A stretch of DNA of 64,000 nt from Adineta ricciae (lineage: Eukaryota; Rotifera; Eurotatoria; Adinetida; Adinetidae). Made by a program: the position numbers and the translations under genes. The stretch is from assembly GCA_905250025.1 (NCBI GenBank), contig CAJNOJ010000176.1, positions 157,693-221,692 of the forward strand, given 5' to 3'. A model generated the notes under the pieces. That model worked only from the letters and a program-made list of their open reading frames with translations. It was not told the DNA's origin and searched no databases. Shown in pieces: positions 11,367 through 22,420 of this stretch. The stretch's first letter is position 1; each line of letters begins with the position of its first letter.

Positions 11367-12268
11367 CTTAGGTGTATCCAAAAGTAATGTCGTCTCTATT
11401 TTATTTCTTAATTAAACGGGCACAAGAAAATTCCTTTTCTACACAAAGATAGAGAAAATGAAGCTTTATTTTTCGATGCTATCTGATTCTTCTTCAGTTA
11501 ATACCATAGTAATAAGTTTTCGATGTGAATCATGTTTGTGTAAAACTTAAGTCACGAAAAGGCCATTGTGAGTGTTCGCATTTTGTATTTTGTTTTTTCA
11601 TTTAGTATTTTTCATCAAAGATTATAAGCATACCAGAAGATGCAGTGTGAAAAGCTCTACAATTTACAAAGAACAGTTTGCTTTTATTCCGTGCTTTTTG
11701 TTTTCAAAAAAAGAAAAATTCTGCGTAATCAACTTTCATGGAACTTTGAAAACGAAAAGTACATAATTAAAATAAACTGTCCTGTGTAATTGTTACAGCT
11801 TTTCACGCGTCATCTTTTGTTGTATTTCGTTTTTTAAGAAGACGTATTCGATCATAAAACAGGAAATAATGAAAGAAGCTTTTCGCTTGTGTAGAAGAAA
11901 AAAATGATTTTTCGCAACAGCCACAATTGGTTGCATGGTGTTTTACTTTTTTTTAAAAACAAAAAGTGCACAATCAAAATAAATTTTGTAGATTGTAGAA
12001 CTTCTCACGCTGCATCTTTTGGTATATACCGATCTTTTATATAATGTATTAGAAATGCGAACATTCATAATGACTTTTCGTGACTTAAGTTTTACACAAA
12101 CATAATTCACATCGAAAATTTATTACTATGGTATTAACTGGAGAAGAATTAAGTAGCATAGAAAAATAGAGCTTCATTTTCTCTATCTTTCTGTCGAATA
12201 AGAATTTTCTTTTGACTCTTTAATAAAGAAATAAAATAGAGACGACATTACTTTTGGATACATCTAAG
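11367..12268. mobile_element. mariner-like foldback element (about 900 bp, long inverted arms)
   Basis: The left end is cttaggtgtatccaaaagta and the right end is its reverse complement with one or two changes, flanked by TA on both sides (11365-11366, 12269-12270). Inverted homology continues inward for at least 350 bp: gttttacacaaacat and ctcacgctgcatctttt near the right arm mirror sequence in the left arm. Almost the whole element therefore folds back on itself. No transposase frame is visible. The terminal string resembles mariner-family ends. It is a non-autonomous element or a long MITE. Confidence 0.78.
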
Positions 12269-12299
12269 TATCATTGTCTTTCGTTGTCATGTGCTGTAT

Positions 12300-12445
12300 G
12301 AATAGGATGGAACGATCTCAGCTTGGACAACAAATGGTGAACCGAGAACAACAAAGTCGATTGCCGTGAGTAACTGAGAGAAACACGTGTGCCGTTGTTC
12401 GTTGTGGTTAAGTGCGGGTATTTCTCAAACTTTGACAGCAGGAAA
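12300..12445 (+). pseudogene. relic of the EF-hand/WD40 gene
   Basis: This stretch closely matches 45749-45904 inside EF-hand/WD40 copy B, including two exon pieces (ggatggaacgatctcag.. and ..gtgcgggtatttctca) and the intron between them. It lacks the roughly 20-bp insertion aagagaagaggacgaaac present in the B intron. No other part of the gene is near, so it is an isolated fragment. Its position downstream of SK copy A parallels SK copy B being followed by WD40 copy A. Confidence 0.75.
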
Positions 12446-12504
12446 ACTTTTATTTTAGATTTCTGTGATAACAACAACAGAAAAATCGATGATATTTTCT
12501 TCTT

Positions 12505-13440
12505 TCATTCTACACGCGGCGTCTCCTGATAAATGTCACATGTCATTTGTATTCCACCGAACGCTTTGAATGAATCAAGATGATCATGGAATTTTTTAGC
12601 CGAATATGTTTCATCATAACTAAAAACACAATATGAATCTTCAACAGATCGCAATCTCAAATTCAAAACTCACTACGCAACGAAATCCAATCGATCCGGT
12701 TCAATGGATTGTTTCAAAACCAACTTTACAATTTTGCCAGCAACCTTTGCCACATTTACGAGATCCTCCGCCGTCTCTACAAAGATGGAAGAAAATCGGG
12801 TAATCAAAACAATTTTTATGGATTACTTTGCCACCAATTCCCGTTGGCGTTTGCAACCACACCCATCGCTTGGCTGTTGGAATGTCTTTCGACCTATATA
12901 AGAAAGAAATTGAACGACAAATTGACAATAGTCAATTGAAAATCAATTAGGAAAACTGATGATTGTACAGAGAAAAGGATGCATCAAATCCAAAGTAATA
13001 AGAGACACATACTTCTTCAATAATGCACATTTGCCCAAATGAGGAAATAACAATAAATTGTTGAAGATAAAAAGTTATATATCTGTACACTGTTCATCAG
13101 ATGACCTTTTATATAGGATGAAAAAGTGATAAAATAATTTTCGTCCATCCTGTTCTGTGATCCTTTCACTTCGATAGACGGATATATGAAGCAAGAGTGT
13201 AACATCCAGCATGTGCTTTGTGCAAATGAAGGAAAAAAGAGGTTACACTGACCAAATCAAATATATTATTCTAGACAAATAATATCAAGGAAAATATACC
13301 GATGGTTTTTCACATTGTGGACCATTTCGTCGAAAATAATATTCTCGTTTGTTCGCAGCCCAGGTCAAACAATCCGACACGGAAATAGCCGATTCGGTGA
13401 TATTCCAGAGACTTTGTTCGAAATTGATGGAATCCTGCTT
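12505..13440 (-). CDS. unrecognised multi-exon gene
   Basis: Several short exons can be joined consistently on the minus strand. The last reads YYDETYSAKKFHDHLD..GFGGI-like..TCDIYQETPRVE and stops TGA at 12505. It joins through a 54-bp intron (gtgagttttg..tttttag) to an exon reading KTAEDLVNVAKVAGKIVKLV then EPDRLDFVA. That joins through a 50-bp intron to RHSNSQAMGVVANANGNWWQ. A further upstream exon candidate reads SLWNITESAISVSDCLTWAA followed by NKREYYFRRNGPQCEKPS (about 13310-13425). The start is not found. I recognise no family. The frame-consistent joins argue for a real gene, but the 5' end may be degraded. Confidence 0.42.
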
Positions 13441-13580
13441 CAGGAACTATTGTTCTGCGAGAAGAGAGCGATGAAGCTGTGCATAACATAGAATATCTAC
13501 AATGAACAAATAAATCAAAGAAGAGCGAAAGATAATTAGAAGACATTGATTTGCTTAGAATAAGAAGACGAAAGGGTGTT

Positions 13581-13606
13581 GGGGTGGGTGTGGGTGTGGG
13601 TGAGGG
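13581..13606 (+). repeat. short telomere-like (TGTGGG) tract
   Basis: The sequence ggggtgggtgtgggtgtggg then tgaggg contains about three tandem TGTGGG-type units. I recall TGTGGG as the bdelloid telomere repeat (Adineta vaga). The run is short and could be chance low-complexity sequence. It lies 50 bp downstream of the F-box gene's stop. Confidence 0.5.
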
Positions 13607-13657
13607 TATAATGTGGAGTCAATAGAAAACACTCTCACTCCTATTGTTCAATACAAG

Positions 13658-14718
13658 TCAATTTTTAATATAAAGATTGTATTCCATACAGCGCATAAAT
13701 TCACTTTTGAACTCATGTTCGATTTTCACATTGAGAGCAGTAAAAAAAGGCGATGTTTGAAAACGTTGAATTTTTGTAAATCCATTATTCCTAATATCTC
13801 GTGTCCACCATTCAAAGTGAAGGAAAATTCGATTTAATCGATTGTTTGTTATGAATATATGTTGCCACCAATTTGGATCAAGTATTTTATCACGACAATC
13901 AGGTACATCTTGAAAACGAATATTGAAGTTAAATGTACGTAGATTAGGACAGCATGGTAATAAAAATTCTAGGAATGTACTCGATGTTTCTTCTTCTTGG
14001 TAATCATCTTCTCCTAAATTAAGTCTTATCAATAATGGAAGACCATCAATTCGAATTCGATCAGGTATTTGAGTAGATAATATTGTTACGTTCTTTTCTG
14101 AGGGATAATCGTAGAGTATAGCAGAGAAAGAACGAAGATGGATACATTGATTTAATAATTGAATAGCAAGATGAAACGGAAGTTTATTTACGTGTAAATG
14201 ACGAAGTAATGGAAAATGAAATGTACCACATAAATTGTCGTTCATTTGCATTTTATGTTCAAGTACATTCCATTGTATATGTGAATAGTGAATAATAGGA
14301 CAATGTTGTGTAAAGATAAACTTGACGAATTCATCTGTAGATCTCCAATTGTCATCAGAAAATGTATTAGCAATCAATGAACTAAGTCCTGAAAATGAGT
14401 TAAACTGTTTTGTAATATTGAACGATTCATTGTATGAATGATTGGATACTACTTGAGAATACGTCCGTTTAAACTGGTCTGAAGGAGATTTCTATAGAAA
14501 CTGAAAATTTAATATGATAAACTTCTTTAAGAAATATAATTTACTTTAGGATAAGTTGAATGCACTGAAAGAGTTTTAATACACATAAGTAGATGCCAAA
14601 TTCGTTTATTTAAACAATAAAATGACGAAAACAGATCGAACCAATTAAAATAATCAAATATTTCAAGCCAAATTTCATTTGGCAAATCTTCAATCTTCGA
14701 TGGTATTGTATTCGACAT
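13658..14718 (-). CDS. F-box protein
   Basis: Two exons, 14545-14718 and 13658-14491, with a 53-bp phase-0 intron give 335 residues. The F-box is at residues about 9-50: IEDLPNEIWLEIFDYFNWFD then LFSSFYCLNKRIWHLL, the usual L-P-x-E-I-W-x-x-I-F pattern that binds Skp1 in SCF ubiquitin ligases. The rest is rich in Leu/Phe/His without obvious regular leucine-rich repeats, though it has the look of degenerate LRR-like substrate-binding sequence (PLLRHLHVNKL, LPLLIRLNL). The start is taken at 14718 because the frame upstream is interrupted and SNTIPSKIEDL begins the conserved domain. Substrates are unknown. Confidence 0.85.
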
Positions 14719-16747
14719 CTTACCAAATATCGGCCGAACAATGAAACGAAATTGCAAACAAATCAAGATGAAATAAACCTATCGAGATTGACAATGTGCA
14801 ACGACTGTTATGTTGGTTTTTTCTGCGCCTTCTGTATACTGACTACTTTTGTGTTCTGAGAGAACGCAAGAAAAAAATCAATCTCTTGCGTTCTGCCACG
14901 CATAATATGCGATAAGACAGCGGTATTCAAGAAACGAAAATTTTTTCCGGTTTATGGTAGGTAAAGTCTTAGTGAAGCTGGAAAAATATGATGCTTTTGG
15001 ATCAATATTGAATTAAAACAACACTAGGAAAAATTTAATTCAAGTCGCCATCTATTTAAAAAAATATTGAAATAAAATCATTGATTAACACTATAATAGT
15101 GATTCTTCTACTGTGATGATTAGATATTTTCGAATCGATTTGTATGTTATTTTATGGATATATGACTTGAAAAATCGTTAACACATACAGAGAAAATCAA
15201 TAGAATACAAACAAGAAGAATAAAATGTATGAATCATGTTCGTAGTTTGAAGTATATGAGGGCATCTATCCAATCGATATCTGTCCGATGTTAGTACCGA
15301 AAATGTCATTGAAACTCCTTCTCATTTCGCACTACGTTTCGCTCATTCTTTCGTCATGCGGTGGATGATATTAAATATTATGGGGAATTCCGTTGAAATT
15401 TTGTAGTAAGCTTTTCTGTTATATTATGGGTGGTCATAGTTAAAGATTTCAAGTGTGTTTATGTTTAGAATACTGTTTAGATAGTTGACTGCTAATGAAG
15501 AGATCTCTGATATTTCGTTTTATGTAAATCTGCATAGTGTTGTTCTCTTTCTCGTAGAGAAGAGTCTTAGAAACATAAATTGTTTGCTTTCTTGCTTGTG
15601 TGTCCGCACTTCACTGATTGGTCGAAAAATCAGATAAAACTAATAATCTAAATCTCTTCCTTAGACGTATGGCATAGGGTTTTTTTAGGTTGAGGAATTC
15701 GAATCTGATGTTAGTTTTTTTAAATTTTTTACTAAACCAAGTTTTTTTTAGACAAAGGCCCATTTTTTATGAAAAAAATTTTTTTTCAAAGAACACATTG
15801 AAAATAAATTAATATGCACAATAACATCTTTAAAATGTAACAGCTGAAAGGAACATTTCTACGAGAAAGAGCTGAGCGAGTCGCTAGACGAGCGTTACTT
15901 GTGATAAAATACCATTACAAATGGAAAACTAGCTAATCTGGATATTTTTCGATATTTAGATAGGTAATTTTCCTTCGTAACAGTGTATTTGGCTTAAGTT
16001 TGATTATTAGACATTATTTTATTCTTAAAATAGTGTTTTTTGATCATTTAAAGTACAAAGCCATCTGAGGCGAACTTTAGCTGGAATGAAATCGCGATGA
16101 TGGCAAGCTTTGACTCACCTTCACACCCTCAAGATGGCGAATGTGGCACAATTTTTCTAAAATTTGAGCTGTTTTGCGGCTTTTTAGTGTTTTATGGGGT
16201 AAGAAAGGTTTTTTTCCAAAGTATTTTTTGGAAGCAATAACGTCCATAGAGTTGGATCCGGTGCACAGACGAAGTCGGAACCAGGATATCCGACGTAAAA
16301 CTGCCTGTTGCTTTTTGTGCAACCTCATATAAAACGAAACGCTGCTTCGTCATGTCATGGGAGAGTGAAGCGTTACTGCAAACACTTTCGAGCTGACCTA
16401 ACTAATTGTATGTTTTCGGGTGAATATGTAATCTATCCATGCGATTCAATGCAACATAGGGTACCGTATTCGAAAACTCGTCCTTACGTCTCACATTGGT
16501 ATTTGCGTGTCTCGTACGATTGACCAGGTGTTGATAGTCGCATCAGTCTATTATTGTAGATATTGATCTTGACGAATGAAGTATTTTTTATTCGTACCTA
16601 GTTTACTTATCGTCATCGTTTTTGGGGGAAAAATTATTGAGTGAGATTATCAACATGTGTTTGGCATTGTATATAAACGAGCTAACCGAATACAGTTATA
16701 GTGAAGTTAAGACGAAACTAAAACAACGTTGCAGGTAATCGTTAACA
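14719..16747. other. intergenic region with dispersed repeat
   Basis: About 2 kb without a supported gene. It holds one copy of a dispersed repeat (15543-15902). Open frames at 16077-16523 overlap on both strands and show no conserved features. Confidence 0.4.
15543..15902. repeat. dispersed repeat, copy 1 (partner at 22421-23154)
   Basis: This copy matches 22421-23154 from ttctctttctcgtagagaag to gacgagcgttacttgt. It lacks two internal segments present in the partner: a run of degenerate sub-repeats (about 22680-22830) and the hAT MITE. It therefore preserves the empty site cagctgaaagg for that MITE. No coding frame. Confidence 0.85.
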
Positions 16748-19536
16748 ATGGTATTCTTTTTATATTTTGTCACCGGTTCGTAGGTTTTCTCGACTTTATT
16801 TCAATTATGTTCACTCTAAGTTCTTTTTACAGTTGTTTTATGGACATCGTTTCACGTAAGCGGAAAAGACAACAATATCATCGACAAGAAACGTTTAATT
16901 ACAGTTGATTCGCCTTTGCCTGTTGAATCGCGATGCAACCCGGGTGCATTTTCTGGAAACCGTGGCGGATGTTCGAGTAACACCGATTGTGAATGTCATT
17001 CGCTTACAAATGGTCAAGGGATTTGTGCCTCAATAATGATCTCTTGCTCGACCCTAACGCCGTGTGAAGTTGACCGATCGACATGCCTCCGTCCAAATAC
17101 TGTCTGCATACAAAATCACAGATGTAGCAACCGGCCAGTGTGCTATCCAAAAGCTCTTGCTGACCTTGCAGTTTGCCCATCTCTTCCCTCAACGAATCAA
17201 TCAATTGTTACAGGTAAGTGTTTCCAATGAGAGTTATCTGTTGAGCGCTTTATCCCATATTTTTGTCGGGTTGTCTTCTGAGCAAACCGCGCGAGGTGAT
17301 TAACGGGTTTAGATTTCATCTATTGGTGGTAGATAGTCCTCGATGAGGTATGAAAAGCCTCAAAAGGATTCGTGCCCATGGACCTTTTATCTAGAGTTAT
17401 AGATGTTTTACTGAAATTTTCAGAGCATTGTTCCTATCTATAGACTAGTCTGTAACCAAAGTTTCAGTTCTAAATACTGATATTTGATCTGTTGGTAAAT
17501 ACCTAGCTATATGCAAAAATTTCAATAAAACATGTAATTATAACTCTAGATAAAAGTTCCATGGGCATGGATCCTGTCGAGGCTTTTCATACCTCATCGA
17601 GGACTATCTACCACGAACAGATGAAACCTAAATCCGTTAATTACCTCGGGCGGTTCCCTTATTAAATTCTATTTTAAAAGTCGCAATACTCCGCTGACTT
17701 TTGCATCGATGGTGAGGCAGGATGAAAGAACCGAGAAACAAGTGATGACATCGCACTCATTCCTCCGTGAAAGGTTATCCTTTCACCTAATGTGAAATCA
17801 GAGCATTTCGTCGTCTGGACTCCTTTTCGTTACACCATTATGCGCTGGTAAATAATCAATGGCTCCAAGTATTTAACTTGATCATTTGGAGGAAAATAAC
17901 GGAGGTCTTTCTGAATTCAGAGAATATCTCGTAAGAGAATATCGAAAGAGGAATAAGTTACTGCGATGCTCCGATTAAAAAGCTAATTCATTTGTGTTTG
18001 AAAAATGTGAAACTCAAAGTGAAACCTTGAGTTGTCGTATTTTATTCGTGTTAGGTTCTTCATGCAAGTTTCTTTATTACACAATGTGACGTCTTTCTTT
18101 TAAAAAAATGACAGTAAAGCGATTACCAAACATCTCTTTGATTAGCAAAAAATGATGAGGTCTGAATATAATGTAAAGGAATACTATTTCTAGTCATCTA
18201 TGATTGTTTCTTGCGGAAACATAGTCGCGAAATACTTATTTCGTTCAGCTCCAGTGTATCAAATTATTTTTGCAGCCGTCTGGATACTCGAAACCAAAAC
18301 GAATATAAGGCGATTATTAAATAAATCTGCACACACCTTAAAATGTTGCTCCATCACAGTGATTATACCCTGATTATTCCTGATGTCGTATTTTCTGAAT
18401 TATGTTTTGCCCAAGAGTTTCTTATACTTGAAAGTAAAGTAGGTAATCGATTAGAGCATGTATACTTAGCTCCCAGATACGTTAAAAGTCGCTGAATAAT
18501 AGGGAAAATGCATTTTCCCCTTGTTTACAGAACCACCGTTGAGCATCAAAATCTGCGACCAGGCTATATGGAATCAGCCCAAAAGGGTGCCATGGCTTCG
18601 TTACGGATTTGATCTTTGGATTGAGTATCCAGAGGATATTTTCATTGATAAAAATCAGAAAGTGTTTATGGCCGGACCAGGCAATCATGCAGTCGGTCAA
18701 TGGGAACTGAACGCAACACACGGTGTTATAGTAGCTGGTGGTAACGGTGAAGGTAATGCTAATGACGAGCTGAGAAGACCTACGAGTGTGATTGTCGACG
18801 TTAACGGAGATCTTATCATTTGTGATAGTGGAAATAGGCGCATAGTCAAATGGCCAATGGGATCTGATCGTGGGGAGACGATAATTGACAAATCAACACC
18901 GAACTTTACTGGCTGCGATAAATTGATCGTAAGTAAATCAGGCACGATTTTCATTCGGGACGCGGGTCGCTTTCTAAAATGGACCAGCAACATCACAGGA
19001 AACTACATAGAGCTGATAAGAAATGTAAGTGGTGGTAAATCTTATTTTCTGTCCAGTTCCGGAGATGTCTATGGAGTGAGTGAACCCAATGGCATCAAGA
19101 AATGGGCACTGGGCGATGATACAGGCGTAGTTGTCGCCGGTGGCAGTCGTAGACCAGGCAATCAATCGAATGAGCTTTATAATCCAACTGCAGTAATTGT
19201 CAATGACGAAGGCACAATGTACATCTTCGATAATGGAAATCGCAGGGTACTTCAATGGCGCGCAGGTGCCACGGAAGGAACTGTTGTTGCTAAATATTCT
19301 GATAGCATCAATAAAGTATTCGGTATACATGACGGTGGTCTCTACTATAGCTTGCACAGTTACGCCAACTACGTATATCACTTTCCAATTGACACAAGTG
19401 CATGTGGTAAGTTGAAATACTTCTTACTCGACTAACTTGTTAACATTTTGCCTCGATCTGGTTTGACTGTTGTTCACTTTACAATCCATCTTCTAAATCG
19501 AATTATATCTAATGTATTTAATGTGCAGAACCCTAA
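16748..19536 (+). CDS. secreted NHL-repeat beta-propeller protein
   Basis: Four exons, 16748-16775, 16833-17213, 18531-19406 and 19529-19536, keep one frame and give 430 residues. The N-terminus MVFFLYFVTVVLWTSFHVSG is a signal peptide rebuilt across intron 1. Residues about 45-130 form a Cys-rich module (CNPGAFSGNRGGCSSNTDC and further cysteines) of unknown fold. Residues about 140-425 form NHL-type repeats with the hallmark NGDLIICDSGNRRIVKW and EGTMYIFDNGNRRVLQW, predicted to fold as a beta-propeller for protein or glycan binding outside the cell. Exon 4 supplies only the last residues (EP) before TAA; reading on in exon 3 would end nearby in a poorer context. Intron 2 is unusually long (1.3 kb) because it carries a palindromic element. 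Confidence 0.8.
17283..17657. mobile_element. palindromic foldback element inside an intron
   Basis: The left arm (aaccgcgcgaggtgattaac.. to about 17425) and the right arm (to ..acctcgggcggtt at 17655) are inverted repeats of about 140 bp, sharing for example gtagatagtcctcgatgagg and cttttatctagagttata. About 90 bp of spacer lies between. No coding frame and no certain target-site duplication; the exact ends are uncertain by a few bases. It sits in intron 2 of the NHL gene on sequence that splicing would remove. Confidence 0.75.
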
Positions 19537-19910
19537 ATGAAGTTTCTGAAGCTGTTACCTTCAAAAATTATCTTTTCTTTGCTAATGAGGAGAGTCTCTA
19601 GTAAAGACACTACATTGTTAGACTTCTACATCTTTGCAGGTCGGCAAATCAACACAACGGCGATACATATTGAAGGGAGCATGATCGGCTGATTGGTTTC
19701 AGTGATGCAGAAGACGAAAATCTTATGCAAGCTAAATAATTTTTGCTTCATTTGTGAGTGCGTCATATGTTCTGCGAAAAATAAACTTCTTTAAAAACTT
19801 ACAGATACTAGAGTTGATTTCACCAAAGAAATAAATGTGGAAACCTCGAAATCAGATCCGAGTCTTACGTGTACTTCAAAAAGCTACAAACTATATTCAT
19901 CTCTGCATTT
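19537..19910. other. spacer between NHL gene and transposon relic
   Basis: No gene or clear repeat is visible in this 370-bp stretch. Confidence 0.35.
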
Positions 19911-21228
19911 TATTATTTTCAAGATCCGTTCATGATTTATGCCATTTTTGATGTTTTGAAGCGGCATATTGATGAAGTCATTACTGTTTCTAAACAAGCC
20001 AGTGAAAAGATAGTTATTGTTGCTGATTTTAATATAGATTTGAAGCCAAACAATAATCACAAATTTATTGATTACATGACATCGTTTGGATTTACTTTAA
20101 TTAGTCAATTAAATAAAAATTTCGACTAATGCTAAGACACAGATTGACTATTGTTTCGCTAATGTGAATGACTTGAAATCTGATTATTTTGAAAGTCTAA
20201 CAAGTTTTTATAAACCAATACGGGTGAGTAAACACAAATTTTTGACTGAACTTCATCTTAATGAAACCGAAGACTTTCATACAATTATGTCTTGCAATAT
20301 TGACAATACTATAGATACTGATCACTCTAATGCAATGGAAGTTGATAATAAATTTGCTTTTGATCACCATGAAACAGTTGATGACAACGAACAGATTGAC
20401 TTAGGTATGTCTTTACAACTAGAAGATCTTAGCTTTAATGAAACATCTGATATGATGGAAATTGAAGAAAGCTGTTCCTCAGAGAACTTTGAAATTATTG
20501 ATTCCGGCCCAAGGAAAATTCTAGATAGCTTTCTTCTTGAATTTAATTTCGATAATACCATCGAGACTAATCAATTTGTGAGTCAAGTTCGAATAATCAG
20601 CGATCTAATTAAAAAATCACCGTTCATAACTATGCAAAATAAAGACAATTCTGTGCGGTTAGAAACAAGAGTGGAATATCCTGTTCGAGCATTCGATTCA
20701 GTTTATACTCGGACACGTACGACTGGAGATGGAAATTGTTTATATAGTTCTCTTTCGATATTGAATGTTGGATCTGAGAAACTAACACATTCGATGAGAT
20801 TGTTGGCAGTTAATACAATGACAACGAATAGGGATTTTTTCCAAAGACTTTGTAGCATATTAGGATATACATTTGAAGAGCAGTTACAAAGAAGAACTGC
20901 GACACATACAATACGGGGAGGAGTGCAAATTCAAGCTCTATCGATCGCACTATCTCATCCTATATATTCATATATAAAGTTTAACAGTAATCCTGATCCG
21001 AAAAACACACAGTTTATTCCGTCAAATATTAGCCTTCAGGAACAAATTCATCGATTTAATGAAGGGACAGCAGGTGGTCATTTAATATATCTTGGATGTG
21101 AATCCGACAGAAACAAGACAGGATTTTGCCTTTATTATAACGGTAGTCACTATGATGCTCTCTTGTCTCTTCAGTATAATCCTCCTCAGTTTGTACCACA
21201 TTTTGACATAATAAACATGAGTTTTTAA
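19911..21228 (+). mobile_element. transposon relic: EEP endonuclease end plus OTU cysteine protease
   Basis: The first part (about 19911-20125) reads SEKIVIVADFNIDLKPNNNH and SFGFTLISQLNK, the D-F-N block of an endonuclease/exonuclease/phosphatase domain. After a frameshift near 20125 the same domain continues as TNAKTQIDYCFANVNDL, the typical Q-I-D-Y end. The second part is an OTU-family cysteine protease: TTGDGNCLYSSLS carries the D-G-N-C nucleophile motif and NGSHYDALL carries the catalytic His, with an acidic linker between. EEP and OTU domains occur together in some Helitron/Helentron and LINE-type elements, so this is read as the remains of a mobile element rather than a host gene. No helicase or reverse transcriptase is nearby. 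The OTU frame itself (20164-21228) is uninterrupted. Confidence 0.65.
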
Positions 21229-21342
21229 CATCGAAAAGCATTCATTACAGATATAGAATATCAATAGATACAAATTCTTCGCTGATGCAAACACTTACTT
21301 CTGTGGAACGAACTCCTCGTCACGTCCTACGGAACAAAAAGA

Positions 21343-21684
21343 CCCAGGTCAACAAATCCTATGCTGGATCTGACTGGATCCGACCATCCGACAAAATCCG
21401 ATCGGATTCCTGGAAACGGAATTGCATTGGAATCCGACTAGAAAAATCCCGTCGGTTGTTGCAAATTTTATGAGCGATCTTTTTAGCTATGTTCTATGAG
21501 GACCCTTAGAAAATCCAGGAAATTCATGTTTCGGATCCGACGAGATCCGATCGGATCCGAGACCGTCGGAATCCAATGCGATTTCTTCACCAGGATTTCA
21601 TCGGATTCGTCGAATTCCTGTAGGATCTGATAAAATCCTATATTGGATCCGATGGGATCCCAGTATGGGATTGTTCGACCTGGG
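21343..21684. mobile_element. palindromic GGATCCGA-rich MITE-like element
   Basis: The left end cccaggtcaacaaatcctat is an inverted copy of the right end (ataggattgttcgacctggg-like, with a few differences). The interior is dense in near-palindromic strings such as ggatccgac, gatccgatcggatccga and ggatccgatgggatccc on both strands. The two halves could pair over about 100 bp. No coding capacity. The target duplication is unclear. Confidence 0.65.
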
Positions 21685-22260
21685 GAGAACATCGGTAGGG
21701 CCTAAGGGGCAGCTCCGTAGTGCGCTCAAGGATGAAATTATGCCCATGGCTTAAAAATCATAATCAGATTCTCATCAAATACACCTACACAAATACATAC
21801 AATCCTCTTACTTCGTGCAGTAGAATACTACATTTATTTATTACTAGTATTTCATCGTGCAGTTACGTCTATACGAGCATCTGCTACTCATTCCGCCTAG
21901 TATAGCACTTGAGGACCTAGGGGTAGCCCTGCTAGTATAGGGCTTGTAGACATAATGCAGCCTTCAAGAAACTGAGTTACATTATGTATTGTGTATAGGT
22001 TTATGCTAAATTTTTTTTCTTCGAAAATCCCTGTAGTCCTCTCAAAGGCGGATGGATCACTTTTTCAGAATTTTTGGAATAAATGTGACATTTCTTGACC
22101 GATTAGTCTCATCGTCGAACTCGACCTAGATACTGAAGAGACAATTCTGGAGGGAAAAATTGGGCTCAATTGAATGTAATTTAAGAGAGTTATCCGATAA
22201 ACGGACGGACGACCTGACGGACATGCTGATCGATTCTAGAGGTGTACTCACTTTTTGAGT
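21685..22260. other. intergenic repeat-derived sequence
   Basis: No gene. It contains tandem-like GC-rich strings (gggcctaaggggcagctccg near 21700, gacctaggggtagccctgct near 21912) and a gacggacgg run near 22204. These are probably parts of decayed repeats. Confidence 0.35.
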
Positions 22261-22420
22261 ACACAAAAACCAGAGTGTTTTGTTCATTACAACGAGAACA
22301 TGGGGTTAGTTGACAAAACTGATATGCCGATCAGTTTTGTAAAATGCATCCGAAAAACTGTTAAGTGGTACAAGAAATTCCTCCTCCATCTGTTGGATTT
22401 ATCAACATTGAACGCATATA
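22261..22420 (+). pseudogene. piggyBac-type transposase fragment
   Basis: The frame reads PECFVHYNENMGLVDKTDM then KTVKWYKKFLLHLLDLSTLN AYIL, matching the conserved C-terminal N-x-N-M-G-x-V-D and K-W-Y-x-K..F-H-L-L-D-x-x-x-x-N-A-Y-I block of piggyBac/PGBD transposases. Only about 50 residues remain, without the catalytic aspartates, and the right side runs straight into the dispersed repeat at 22421. Non-functional. Confidence 0.7.

Noticed and set aside
16077-16523. Overlapping open frames on both strands
   Set aside because: No recognisable domain, no consistent splicing partner, and located among repeats.
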